Numbered from the stretch's first letter, positions 43,294-51,584 are shown. The stretch is DNA of 64,000 nt from Sphingomonas pituitosa NBRC 102491 (GCF_001598435.1 NZ_BCYY01000010.1:62001-126000), one strand, 5' to 3'. A program made the numbers and translations. Notes: generated by a model not told the origin, from the sequence alone.

Positions 43294-43854
43294 GTGAAGG
43301 GGCAACGGATCGGCTATGTCCGGGTCAGCACGTTCGATCAGAATGTGGATCGCCAATTGGAAGGTCAGTCGCTCGATCGGACCTTCACCGACAAGGCATC
43401 GGGCAAGGACGTCAACCGCCCCCAGCTTGAGGCTCTGCTCACTTTCGCCCGCGAAGGCGATACCGTCGTCGTCCACAGCATGGATCGGTTGGCCCGCAAT
43501 CTGGATGACCTGCGCAAGCTGGTCCAGGGCCTCACCAAGCGAGGTATCCGGATCGAGTTTGAGAAGGAAAGCCTGTCCTTCTCGGGGGAGGACTCCCCGA
43601 TGGCCAATCTGATGCTCTCGGTCATGGGTGCGTTTGCTGAGTTCGAGCGCGCCCTGATCCGCGAACGGCAACGCGAAGGCATTGCGATCGCTCGGCAGCG
43701 CGGCGCCTATCGGGGGCGGAAACGGTCGCTCTCGGATGAGATGATTGCCGATCTGCACCGCCGCGTTGCCGCCGGTGAACGCAAGGCGACCATCGCGCGC
43801 GACATGGGCATCAGCCGCGAAACCCTCTACCAGTACCTTCGCGCCGCTGCCTGA
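43294..43854 (+). CDS. tnpR: Tn3-family resolvase TnpR
   Basis: A 186-residue serine resolvase, GTG start at 43294. Catalytic Ser in IGYVRVSTFDQNVDRQL, then FTDKASGKDVNRPQLEAL, HSMDRLARNLDDLRKLV, FAEFERALIRERQREGI and a C-terminal HTH (ATIARDMGISRETLYQYL). Of the Tn21/Tn3 class and different from the two orphan resolvases. Resolves transposition cointegrates at the res site upstream. Confidence 0.95.
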   Translation: MKGQRIGYVRVSTFDQNVDRQLEGQSLDRTFTDKASGKDVNRPQLEALLTFAREGDTVVVHSMDRLARNLDDLRKLVQGLTKRGIRIEFEKESLSFSGEDSPMANLMLSVMGAFAEFERALIRERQREGIAIARQRGAYRGRKRSLSDEMIADLHRRVAAGERKATIARDMGISRETLYQYLRAAA

Positions 43855-43868
43855 CACCAATGTTCACA

Positions 43869-43916
43869 TTATGTCCGGAAAATCGTTGTTCAGCGTACAA
43901 AGCTTGAGGTGACGCC
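43869..43916. repeat. right terminal inverted repeat of the Tn3-family transposon
   Basis: Ends CTTGAGGTGACGCC. Reverse complement matches the left repeat at 41 of 48 positions. Confidence 0.85.
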
Positions 43917-44678
43917 TGGGAAGCGATCAAGCGTTCGAACAAGTTCGGTGGCTACGATCAGAAGTTCTCCGAATATCTGATGACCGTTGTGGGGACGATC
44001 GTAGTCAACACGGCGGCTACGGGCACCGGCAAACCTGCGATCAGCTACTTCGGCCCCGGTGAGGACGCCGTGGTGACCGCCTTGCTCGACGGCACCGATG
44101 GGGGCGGGCCGAAGGTCTACGTTCTAGCGTGTGACACCGAGGATAAGTGCCTCAACCCAACCCAAGCGGAGCTGAATCTACCGAAGTCGGATGCGCTGCG
44201 GCAGCGCGTGAGGAATATGATTGCCTCGATGAACACCAAGATCCGCTCGGATCAGGCGCTCGACACCGCGGAGATCCAGCTCCTCAACATGTCGCCCCTG
44301 CCCCTCTACAAGATCCTTGCTGTCCAAGCCTTCGCCCATGCCAGGCTCGACCCGTCCTCCGAAGATGCCCTGGCTGAGATCGTCGCGGTGAGCCTCCTCT
44401 CCGCCATGATCGATAATATGCTGGATCGCGTGACGCAGGCGCAGGTCTATTTCCAACCGGCGGATCAATCCACGGCGGAAACCTGGCGACAGCAGCTTCG
44501 TGAAGCTCGGGCGAAGTACGAGCAGCGCGAGTTCAAGATCAAGGACACGGTGCAGATGACCGAGATGATCATCAACCGCTCCGTGATGCTCGAGTCCACT
44601 CTTCAGAACACGCTTTCCCCGGGCATGGCCGCCGCGCTCAACTTCTCGCGCGGCCTCAACGCCCAGGGCCTCAAATAG
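43917..44678 (+). pseudogene. traH: conjugal transfer protein TraH, 5'-truncated by the transposon
   Basis: The frame is open from the transposon junction: WEAIKRSNKFGGYDQKFSEY, then TVVGTIVVNTAATG, matching the C-terminal half of TraH, a periplasmic pilus-assembly protein of F-type type IV secretion. An ORF from ATG 43980 reads 232 residues. The first ~200 residues and the signal peptide are missing, so pilus assembly through this copy should fail. Followed 16 bp later by traG, as in F-type operons. The upstream tra genes are not in this window. Confidence 0.85.
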
Positions 44679-44694
44679 GATCGGAAGGCACGCC

Positions 44695-47469
44695 ATGCTC
44701 GAGGTGTTCACGATCGGCGGCGGCGAGTACATCGTCAACGTCTTCAATGCGGTAGCGGCTTGGACCGGCGGTGGCGGTTACAAGTCGCTGATCAAGGTCG
44801 TGATGGTGATCGGCCTGATCTACTCGCTCATGGCTGTCGCCTTCTCGATGAACGTTCGGGCATGGCTCAACTGGTTCCTGACCGCCACAGGCATCTACCT
44901 CTGCCTCATGGTGCCGACCGTCCAAATTAAGGTTACGGACCGGATCAACCCCTCCCTCGCGCCGGCAACGGTTGCCAACGTGCCGCTCGGGCTCGGCGTG
45001 ATGGCCAGCTTCACAAGTCAGGTGGGCGACTATCTCACGCGGACGGCCGAGACGGTGTTCACGATGCCGTCCCAGCTAAACTATTCCACCAACGGCATGA
45101 TTTATGGCGCGCGGCTGTTCGATGCGACGCGCAATTTCCAGATCCGCGATGCTGAGTTCGCGACCAACCTGCAGCAGCACTTTAAGCAGTGCGTCTTCGG
45201 CGACATCATGCTGCATCACAAATCGCTCACTGACCTTGCCAACTCAAAGGACCTTTGGGCGGATCTCGGCCCGGGTTCGGAGGCGCGCGGCCAATCCTGG
45301 CTTGAGCGCGACCCCAGCGGCGGTGGCGTAGATTCGGCGATCGTCACCTGCCAGCAGGCATATGAGATGCTTAGCGCCCGGTGGCAGCCGCTTATCGAGG
45401 CGCACGCAGGCCTTTGGGGCAAGGAAGCCTACCCTCGCCTCTCGACCGCGCTCGCAGCTCAGAAGCTTAAGGAGGACGTGCCGATCACCAACACGGCCTT
45501 TACGAACGCCAGCTCGGACTATACCGGCACGATGCGGCAGATGACGGCCATCAACGCCTTCATGCAAGCACGCGATGCGATGGCCGGTGGCACTGGATCA
45601 GCTGCGATCGACACCTTCGCGACGACACGCGCGGACATCCAGGCCCGTAACACGTACAACTCGATCGCCTATCAGGCGATGAGCTGGGTTCCGATCCTGA
45701 ATATCGTGCTGACAGTGGTGTTTTACGCCATGTTCCCGGTGATCTTCCCGCTCTTTCTGTTGCCCCAAACCGGTGTCGGGTCGCTCCGCGGCTACGCGAC
45801 AGGCTTCTTCTATCTGGCATCCTGGGGGCCGCTCTACGTCATCCTCCACATGATTTGCATGACCAAGGGCGAGTACGCTGCCCAGGGCGTCGCAGAGGGC
45901 GGCGTCACGCTGAGCACCTTCGCCGGGATCGGCGCGGTGAACGCTGAGACCGCGACGATCGCCGGGTTCCTGGTGATGAGCGTGCCGTTCATGGCTGGTG
46001 CGCTCGCCAAGGGTGCCATGAGCGTCTCGACGCAGGCTACATCCATGCTCGCGCCGGCGCAGAACGCGGCCGAGGCATCCGCCCTCGAGCAGACCACAGG
46101 CAATTACGCCTACGGCAACGTCAGCTACGCCAACTCGACTTCAAACATGCGTCAGAGCAACCAGTGGTCTGACGCGCAGACCTATAGCACGGGCGCTTTT
46201 TCCCAATCGGTCAGGGGGACCAGCGGTGTTGGCTTCACGACCTTCGCTGACGGGAACCAGGTGATAGACGCTACTCCGTCCATCAGCAGGCTGCCTTTTG
46301 CCCCTCAAGAGACCATCGCCTCGACCGCCACTCAATCGCGTCAGGCGGCGACATCCTATCGCATTGCCGACGGGTTTGAGCAGGCTAAGCGTGATGAAGT
46401 GTCTCATCTACACGCGCTCCGGAACAGCTCCAGCACCACACTAACCAATACCGTCGGCTTTGATTCAGCATCAGGCGTGACCAGCGGAACAAGTAACGAT
46501 CTTCGGGCTCAACATAACCTGGCTGACCGTCAAACGGTGGACGACAAGGCCTCCGTTTCTGCCGGCGGGCGCCGGGGTAAGGACCAGACTGATAGTCGCA
46601 CAGACGCTGACCAAATCTCTGGAGGCGTTCGAGCCAACGTTAGCGCCGACGCGTCGCTTGGCGCAGGTGGCGGCACCGGACTGAGCGGTAAGCTTGGCGC
46701 AGGCGTCACTGGAGATGTTGGTTGGAATCGCAGTCGCGTTACGGCGAAGGGGAAAACGGATACCTCCGGTACGTATGACTCCAATGATAAAACCACATCG
46801 ATCGGCAACAGCATCACCGACGAGCAGTCAGTCACCGGCGCTTCTGGTGTGACCGACGGGACTTACAGTCGTCAGGGCCAGTTTGCCCAATCCTCTAGGT
46901 CTGATGCTCGAACCAAAGCTATCGAAGAGTCCCTTAGCAAAATTCAGGCATATTCTGAGTCCGCTCGGCACTACCGGGAGCTTGGTCGATCTCTCGAGCA
47001 AAACGTCAGCTACGCGCAATCCCACGGATTTGCCATGTCCCAGAACCTGTCGAACGAGTTGCAGGAATTCTATAGCCAGAAAGAAGCTCACCTCGCGGGA
47101 ACGAACATCCTGCCGGCGCTTCATGCAACAAACCTCAGTGCAGCTCAGGAGCAGGCGCGAAACGCGGTTGTTCAAGAGTTCCTTTCCTCTCGAAGCAACC
47201 GGGTTGAGTCTGAACTTCAATCGGCCCTGAATGACCCCGCCCTAAAGGGTATTGATCTTCCAACACCGGGCAACGCCGGCGACATCTCTAAACTTTACCA
47301 TGGCGGCGGTGTCGGGGGCGCAGCTCCGGTCTCGTCCCCGTCCGTAGGACAGCCAAATACGGCAATCGTGGACGAGGGCGCCCGTCTGCTTGGAGAGAAG
47401 CACCGCCGTGCATTAGCCGCGAAGGAGGATATCGCCAGCGGACGCCCGAACGGGCGGCCTACGGACTAA
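44695..47469 (+). CDS. traG: mating-pair stabilisation protein TraG
   Basis: A 924-residue protein, close to the length of F TraG. Helices: YKSLIKVVMVIGLIYSLMAVAF and NWFLTATGIYLCLMVP near the start, then SWVPILNIVLTVVFYAMFPVIFPLFLLP and FAGIGAVNAETATIAGFLVMSVPFMAG about residues 330-450. The last 470 residues are Ser/Thr/Gln-rich and periplasmic or translocated (TraG*-type). It stabilises mating pairs and helps entry exclusion. Intact, but its partner traH is broken and the promoter side of the operon has been replaced by a transposon. Confidence 0.92.
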   Translation: MLEVFTIGGGEYIVNVFNAVAAWTGGGGYKSLIKVVMVIGLIYSLMAVAFSMNVRAWLNWFLTATGIYLCLMVPTVQIKVTDRINPSLAPATVANVPLGLGVMASFTSQVGDYLTRTAETVFTMPSQLNYSTNGMIYGARLFDATRNFQIRDAEFATNLQQHFKQCVFGDIMLHHKSLTDLANSKDLWADLGPGSEARGQSWLERDPSGGGVDSAIVTCQQAYEMLSARWQPLIEAHAGLWGKEAYPRLSTALAAQKLKEDVPITNTAFTNASSDYTGTMRQMTAINAFMQARDAMAGGTGSAAIDTFATTRADIQARNTYNSIAYQAMSWVPILNIVLTVVFYAMFPVIFPLFLLPQTGVGSLRGYATGFFYLASWGPLYVILHMICMTKGEYAAQGVAEGGVTLSTFAGIGAVNAETATIAGFLVMSVPFMAGALAKGAMSVSTQATSMLAPAQNAAEASALEQTTGNYAYGNVSYANSTSNMRQSNQWSDAQTYSTGAFSQSVRGTSGVGFTTFADGNQVIDATPSISRLPFAPQETIASTATQSRQAATSYRIADGFEQAKRDEVSHLHALRNSSSTTLTNTVGFDSASGVTSGTSNDLRAQHNLADRQTVDDKASVSAGGRRGKDQTDSRTDADQISGGVRANVSADASLGAGGGTGLSGKLGAGVTGDVGWNRSRVTAKGKTDTSGTYDSNDKTTSIGNSITDEQSVTGASGVTDGTYSRQGQFAQSSRSDARTKAIEESLSKIQAYSESARHYRELGRSLEQNVSYAQSHGFAMSQNLSNELQEFYSQKEAHLAGTNILPALHATNLSAAQEQARNAVVQEFLSSRSNRVESELQSALNDPALKGIDLPTPGNAGDISKLYHGGGVGGAAPVSSPSVGQPNTAIVDEGARLLGEKHRRALAAKEDIASGRPNGRPTD

Positions 47470-47777
47470 TTCTGAAGCAGTGGGAGGGCCCCGAGGATGC
47501 CGATGGTCAACAGGAGAATTACCACTGGAATCGCCACCAAGCAGAAGGTGCGCCAGCCCACCTGCTTTGTCGGCGGTTCGGATCTGCTCTTATCCTCCCG
47601 CATCCACCCGTTGATGTCGGCTTGCCAGAATGGCAGGCCGCCAGCGGAAGGATCCGGATTCCAATGGATTGGCTGCTTTGGATCAATGCGCATTTTCGTC
47701 TCCGGATTCCATTTCTCATGAAGCTTCCGAAAACGCAACGTGCGGATCATAAACCGGTTCTTAGGCGGCTCTGACAA
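47466..47777 (-). CDS. small membrane protein of unknown function
   Basis: Up to 103 residues; the frame starts at TTG 47777, and an ATG at 47750 (MIRTLRFRKLHEK) is an alternative. The N-terminal two thirds are polar (IHWNPDPSAGGLPFWQADINGW), with one C-terminal membrane helix (FCLVAIPVVILLLTIGILGALPLL). Its stop overlaps the traG stop by 4 bp in convergent direction. Not recognised; may be a tail-anchored protein linked to conjugation. Confidence 0.5.
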   Translation of the reverse strand: MSEPPKNRFMIRTLRFRKLHEKWNPETKMRIDPKQPIHWNPDPSAGGLPFWQADINGWMREDKSRSEPPTKQVGWRTFCLVAIPVVILLLTIGILGALPLLQN

Positions 47778-48085
47778 TGGTCCATTTCTCTACCACGACG
47801 TCTTCACATCCCGGGTCTCTGGTCCACAGTGCCATCGCCGGCTTCTCGTGGTTTCTTGTAATTTGCCTAGGGCTTTTGCCCATAGCGGACCACCTGCTCG
47901 GCCGATCGTCGTCGTTGTACCTGCCTGGGTGCATCACGTTTTTCGTGGCCGTAGCTTCTGCCGGAGTGCTTCGAAAGCGACACCCCTGGGTGAAGCTCGT
48001 CCTGCACATTTATGGTCAAATCATGATTTGGCTGTCTATCAGCTGCATTGCGATCGCTGCGGTGCTGTTCGTAGCCCGGAGCTAA
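47777..48085 (+). CDS. small three-helix membrane protein
   Basis: 102 residues from ATG 47777. Hydrophobic stretches IAGFSWFLVICLGLLPIADH, LPGCITFFVAVASAGVL and IYGQIMIWLSISCIAIAAVLFVA, so about three membrane helices. Divergent from 47466-47777, their starts sharing a base. No family recognised; lies in the transfer region downstream of traG. Confidence 0.58.
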   Translation: MVHFSTTTSSHPGSLVHSAIAGFSWFLVICLGLLPIADHLLGRSSSLYLPGCITFFVAVASAGVLRKRHPWVKLVLHIYGQIMIWLSISCIAIAAVLFVARS

Positions 48086-48088
48086 GTC

Positions 48089-48271
48089 ATGTCGTTTTCG
48101 CAAATCCGCGGCAAGTGTTCTCCTGAGCAGCCTTGGGGCAACCATCTCGATCTCCGTCACGGAGAACCGTGCGCTCGCTGCGGGTGGATGGTCCCGGCTG
48201 AACCCATCTCTCGAGAGATCCAGCTCACCCTTCCTTTACATTTTCAGGTGAAAACAACGAACATGGAGTGA
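48089..48271 (+). CDS. possible 60-residue protein with cysteine pairs
   Basis: ATG 3 bp after the previous stop. Contains CSPEQPWGNHLDLRHGEPCARCGW, whose spaced Cys/His residues could hold zinc. Supported only by spacing, strand and this pattern; may be co-translated with the membrane protein before it. Confidence 0.35.
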   Translation: MSFSQIRGKCSPEQPWGNHLDLRHGEPCARCGWMVPAEPISREIQLTLPLHFQVKTTNME

Positions 48272-48337
48272 TCAGGTATAGAACAGCCGCGGTACAAAAT
48301 GCTTGGAATTCGGCTCGGTTGGATTCATAGAATTGCG

Positions 48338-48766
48338 ATGCCGATCCGACCCGAAAACCGCTGGCTGTATCCCATTGATTGGCCCGAACTCTCTAAGCTG
48401 GTCAGATTCGGCCGAGCCCGTTCGCGCTGCGAGCACTGCTTGCGCCCTCACCTTGCCTGTGTGTCCCATCTCGGAGACGGGCGCTGGTATGACGAGCGGG
48501 CTCTTGTGTGGCGCAGCGGTTCGGGGCGCCCGATCGCGGCCCCTGAGGCAATAGAGCTTCCCAAGTGTGAGCGCACCCGCGTGGTTTTAGCTTGTGCACA
48601 CCTCGATCACGACCCGACCAATAACAAACTGTCCAACCTGGCTGCGCTTTGCCAGCGCTGCCACATGATTCATGATGCCCGGGAGCACCGGCGGCAGCGG
48701 ATAGCCAATGCCCGCCGCCGCCGTGCATGCAGAGATCTTTTTCAGAACGAAGGATTTGCTCTCTAG
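48338..48766 (+). CDS. HNH endonuclease-like zinc protein, second copy
   Basis: A 142-residue paralogue of 12906-13385, from ATG 48338. Shared: RWLYPIDWPELSKLVRFGRA, RCEHCLRPH, AHLDHDPTNNKLSNLAALCQRCHMIHD. The C-terminus is shorter and lacks the parS-like palindrome. The bases before the start (CATAGAATTGCG against CATAGAATCGTC) are alike in both copies, meaning either a conserved leader or a longer protein. Placed between traG-linked genes and the ParA module. Confidence 0.68.
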   Translation: MPIRPENRWLYPIDWPELSKLVRFGRARSRCEHCLRPHLACVSHLGDGRWYDERALVWRSGSGRPIAAPEAIELPKCERTRVVLACAHLDHDPTNNKLSNLAALCQRCHMIHDAREHRRQRIANARRRRACRDLFQNEGFAL

Positions 48767-48805
48767 ATCATGCTCGCTGACCGCTTCGTCTGACGGTGTC
48801 TAGCG

Positions 48806-49144
48806 TTACTTAGGCGCATTCGCTTGCCGCCGCTCTTCCGCCTCAGCGAAGTCGAGCAGCCGTGTCATCGCATCGCCCTTCGATAGCCGATGACGGTACG
48901 CGAAATCCTCGAAACGCTGCCGATCCTCAGGCCGTGCCCGCACATGAACCGCGTCAGTGAACGTAGCTTGCCTCGTTCGGGGAGCTCGGCGGGTCGTCTC
49001 TGCCGCCTTTTCAGACCTGAAGCCAAGCCCCTCCCCTGCTGATTTTGCCGCTGCGAGCTGCTGAGGGGTTGGCATCGGAGGGTCCAGGTCGTCGGCGAAG
49101 CTTGGGATGCTCCGCCGGGAGGTTCCTCCTGGCTTCTCCGTCAT
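48806..49144 (-). CDS. ribbon-helix-helix-like partner of ParA
   Basis: 112 residues. The N-terminal 65 residues are polar; the C-terminal part (TDAVHVRARPEDRQRFEDFA, then RLSKGDAMTRLLDFAEAEE) has the strand-helix-helix shape of Arc/MetJ DNA-binding proteins. Its ATG overlaps the parA stop (49141-49144). It should bind the repeat field upstream of parA as the centromere-binding protein and possibly repress the operon. Confidence 0.65.
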   Translation of the reverse strand: MTEKPGGTSRRSIPSFADDLDPPMPTPQQLAAAKSAGEGLGFRSEKAAETTRRAPRTRQATFTDAVHVRARPEDRQRFEDFAYRHRLSKGDAMTRLLDFAEAEERRQANAPK

Positions 49145-49821
49145 GCCTGCACGCCTTCCTTAAGCAGAGTGATCACATCGTCAGCAAAAGCGGTAGCGTT
49201 CTCACGCGCACTCTCCAGTGAACCAACATCAGCCGACGTCATTTCCGCGAGTGTGCCACCCATGCTGAAGAGACCGCGAAAGGCACCGCGCTCCGCAAGA
49301 GCGGTTGGAATCATCGGTATGCCAGCTTCCTTTAGGTTGGCGACGACAGCTTTTAGGTCGCGCGGCCACAGGCGCTTCGATGCAGGCGCGCGGGTGAGGA
49401 CAGCGGCGAAGGGAAGCGCGCGCTCCCTAGCGGTGCCGGCATTTCGTACAACTTTGAAGGCGCGCGCCGCCTCTACAGCGTCCAGCTCAGAGCCTTGAAT
49501 GGGAATAAGTGCTAGGTTCGACATCATGAGGGCGTTCGTGGCGCGCGCGCTTGCTTTCCCTTCCAGGTCTACGATCACGTAGTCGGCACGTTTACGTGCC
49601 TCGTCGATCGTCCCGATGATTTCGTCCTCATCCACTTCCGGAATCACCTCGATATTGCTGGGCCTGCCCTCTTTCCCTGCCCACCTCGCCAGAGGGAAGT
49701 TCGGGTCAGCGTCGATCATCACAACACTGCGGCCGCTTGACGCCAATTCGGCGGCTAGGATCAACGCGGTTGTTGTTTTCCCCACCCCACCCTTGGGGGA
49801 TAGCATCGTGATCACGGGCAT
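49141..49821 (-). CDS. parA: ParA-family partition ATPase
   Basis: 226 residues from ATG 49821 (GGAG upstream). Deviant Walker A SPKGGVGKTTTALILAAEL (about 8-26), Walker A' VVMIDADPNFPLARWAGK with the DxD, and Walker B DYVIVDLEGKASARATNALM. Small, without an N-terminal HTH, so it is a type Ib-like ParA. It moves plasmids over the nucleoid with the RHH-like partner. Upstream lies a 480-bp field of CACATGTTCAC-like repeats that could be the centromere. Confidence 0.92.
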   Translation of the reverse strand: MPVITMLSPKGGVGKTTTALILAAELASSGRSVVMIDADPNFPLARWAGKEGRPSNIEVIPEVDEDEIIGTIDEARKRADYVIVDLEGKASARATNALMMSNLALIPIQGSELDAVEAARAFKVVRNAGTARERALPFAAVLTRAPASKRLWPRDLKAVVANLKEAGIPMIPTALAERGAFRGLFSMGGTLAEMTSADVGSLESARENATAFADDVITLLKEGVQA

Positions 49822-49863
49822 TTGCCACTCCAACGAACGTAGTTTTGAACCGTGCACTTGCGG

Positions 49864-50345
49864 AACATGTGATCGTTGTAGCCGCGGTTCACATGCGCGA
49901 CAAGTGGGCACGTGCCACACGGCGGACGTGCGTCACGTGTGGAACATGATCACATGTTCACGGAGTGGCCTTTGCTCACATGCTCACTTGCGCACAACGT
50001 GTGCATGATCACTGGTGCACTCACGCTCCTGCATCCCGTGTGCACATGCTCACTTAGGTGCGAGGGTTAAACCTCTGCATAGGGCATCAGTTTGAATCGG
50101 CAGTAGCAGGACGCGTGAACATGTGCGCAGAGTGAACATGTGTGCAGAGTGCACATGTGCCTCATCCTCGCCTGTCCGCGTCCCACATATCGGCTGTCCC
50201 TTACTCGTAGCAGGTGACACAGCAAATGTTGGCCTGGCGGGCCTGTGCCGCTGGGCACCTAGCAGCGAGCTCGGGCCGTTAGCCGAAAAATGGAGTCCCA
50301 TCCACATGTGAGCATGTCGCACATGTTCACCCGGTGAACATGTGC
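49864..50345. repeat. centromere-like field of GTGAACATGTG/CACATGTTCAC motifs upstream of parA
   Basis: About ten variants of one motif in both directions: GAACATGTGATC (49864), GTTCACATGCGC (49887), GAACATGATCACATGTTC (49942), GCTCACATGCTCAC (49974), GTGCACATGCTCAC (50040), GTGAACATGTGCGCA (50115), GTGAACATGTGTGCA (50132), GTGCACATGTGC (50149), CCACATGTGAGC (50302), and a 27-bp inverted repeat at 50319-50345. Placement before parA and the mix of directions suit a partition site for an RHH protein. Confidence 0.55.
50319..50345. promoter_or_regulatory. 13-bp perfect inverted repeat (GCACATGTTCACC / GGTGAACATGTGC)
   Basis: Two perfect 13-base arms around a single central C, the strongest palindrome in the repeat field; likely the highest-affinity binding site. 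Confidence 0.5.
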
Positions 50346-50670
50346 GTAAGGCGAACCGGGACTTAGCGCCCACCCCATGAACACATCGTCGCGCTTAGCC
50401 GGGCTGGCGGCGGATTCAGTGCGACTGGGTACAGCCGGCGATCGCGCGATTGAAGCGACGAGCGCTGGCTGTGCCCGGTGGAATCCGCGATCCCCTGCTA
50501 GTTGGGATAGTCTACGAACTAAGGCGAGGTAGCTGCCCGCTCGATTGCACAGGACGATCGTCCAGAGAGACCGCGCGGGTTTCTCAAAGGCCCCCGGCAT
50601 GAGATTGCGAATGGGAGAAAGACGGCGGGGAAGGGGACGCAAGTTTCGAGAGGCAGGTGGCGACAGCTGC
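50346..50670. other. gene-free stretch
   Basis: No convincing gene or structure. It contains TTTCTCAAAGG near 50580 and CGAGAGG near 50647, weak relatives of the TTCTCAAAA motif seen near both orphan resolvases. Confidence 0.4.
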
Positions 50671-50695
50671 CATTCTCGAAAAGGAACGTGTGGTG
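50671..50695. repeat. inverted repeat flanking the second orphan resolvase, left arm
   Basis: CATTCTCGAAAAGGAACGTG followed by TGGTG; matches the reverse complement of 51467-51491 at 22 of 25 positions. Also close to TTCTCAAAAACGAACG at 569-584. Confidence 0.5.
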
Positions 50696-50774
50696 AGCAA
50701 AAAGACCTAACGCGAGCGCCACATATGCGTGTAGATATCAGCGCTAATTGGCACGGTTCTGTCAGGGGTAAATG

Positions 50775-51353
50775 TCACCCTACATCCGCTTCGTCTGCCC
50801 TCTCACTCGCAGGAAAATGACGGTAAAAGGTTGAGAGGCCGACTTGTAGCACCTTCGCGACCTTGGCGGGCTTGTCTCCCGCCGCCAGGAGCTTGCGTGC
50901 CGTATCTACCTTGTCCGGCGTCAGCGCCGATTTCCGGCCACTACCGATACCACCCTTCTTCCGAGCCGCAGCCAAACCGGCGATCGTCCGCTCCTTTATC
51001 AACTCGCGCTCCATTTCGGCTACGGAGGCGAGAATATGGAACAGTAGCCGTCCCGAGGCCGTGGACGTGTCGAAACCGTCTGTGAGTGATCGAAAGTCGA
51101 TCTTCCGTGCCGACAGGTCCGCAGCCAGCGTAATAAGGCCCTGGATCGAGCGGCCGAGGCGGTCGAGTTTCCAGACTACGATGCAATCGCCGGCACGCGC
51201 GAAGCGCAGGGCTTCCATCAGCCCCGGCCGATCAGCTTTCGCACCACTCGCCTTATCGGTGAACAGCTTTTCGCACCCGGCTTTGTTCAGGGCGTCGGTT
51301 TGCAGCGCCAAGTCCTGATCGGCCGTTGAAACGCGCGCATAGCCAATCAGCAT
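50775..51353 (-). CDS. serine recombinase (resolvase/invertase family)
   Basis: 192 residues from ATG 51353. Same plan as 6459-7049: LIGYARVSTADQDLALQTDAL with the catalytic Ser, FTDKASGAKADRPGLMEAL, WKLDRLGRSIQGLITLA, AEMERELIKERTIAGL, and a C-terminal HTH (KPAKVAKVLQVGLSTFYRHF). Not linked to a transposase. A 25-bp inverted repeat lies on each side of the gene (50671-50695, 51467-51491), which may be binding or crossover sites. Confidence 0.93.
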   Translation of the reverse strand: MLIGYARVSTADQDLALQTDALNKAGCEKLFTDKASGAKADRPGLMEALRFARAGDCIVVWKLDRLGRSIQGLITLAADLSARKIDFRSLTDGFDTSTASGRLLFHILASVAEMERELIKERTIAGLAAARKKGGIGSGRKSALTPDKVDTARKLLAAGDKPAKVAKVLQVGLSTFYRHFPASERADEADVG

Positions 51354-51466
51354 CTTTCCCGTTTTCCCATCGAAATTGGCAATTTCGAGAATCTTAAATC
51401 GGGAACAGATTTTGGGAAAGCGAAACCCACAGGCGTCCGTCAGCGCGATCGAGGCGGCGAGATTCC

Positions 51467-51491
51467 CGCCAGACGTTCCTTTTCGGGAATG
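51467..51491. repeat. inverted repeat flanking the second orphan resolvase, right arm
   Basis: CGCCAGACGTTCCTTTTCGG followed by GAATG; pairs with 50671-50695 in opposite direction. It ends 12 bp before the MerR-type promoter of the downstream receptor gene. Confidence 0.5.
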
Positions 51492-51502
51492 AGCAAATAC
51501 GC

Positions 51503-51533
51503 TTGACCCTGTAGCTGCTACAGACCTTATGGA
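51503..51533 (+). promoter_or_regulatory. MerR-type promoter of the TonB receptor gene
   Basis: TTGACC (51503-51508), a 19-bp spacer with CTGTAGCTGCTACAG, and TATGGA (51528-51533). The dyad matches the promoter of the CDF gene at 54210-54240 and the mer operator. Confidence 0.68.
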
Positions 51534-51584
51534 ATGACCCGAACGCATCCATAGGCGGTGCGCAGTTCGGGAATAGCAGTTGCA

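Larger units (their letters stand above)
37310..43916. mobile_element. Tn3-family mercury-resistance transposon
   Basis: A 6.6-kb element bounded by inverted repeats at 37310-37357 and 43869-43916. Contents in order: tnpA (minus), merA, merP, merT (minus), the mer operator, merR (plus), res, tnpR (plus). Transposase and resolvase look intact. The left flank is an IS3 orfB and the right flank is a traH gene, and the 5-bp flanks (AATAT and TGGGA) do not match, so at least one side has been rearranged after insertion. Confidence 0.9.

Noticed and set aside
37305..43921. 5-bp target duplication around the Tn3-family transposon
   Set aside because: AATAT on the left and TGGGA on the right do not match.
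49906..49920. GGGCACGTGCCACAC as a fourth parS-like site
   Set aside because: Shares CACGTG but its arms do not match TGTGCCACGTGGCACA; it belongs better to the CACATG repeat field of the other partition module.
49864..50345. Possible CRISPR array in the repeat-rich region
   Set aside because: Repeats are short (10-14 bp), in both directions and irregularly spaced; no cas genes are near.
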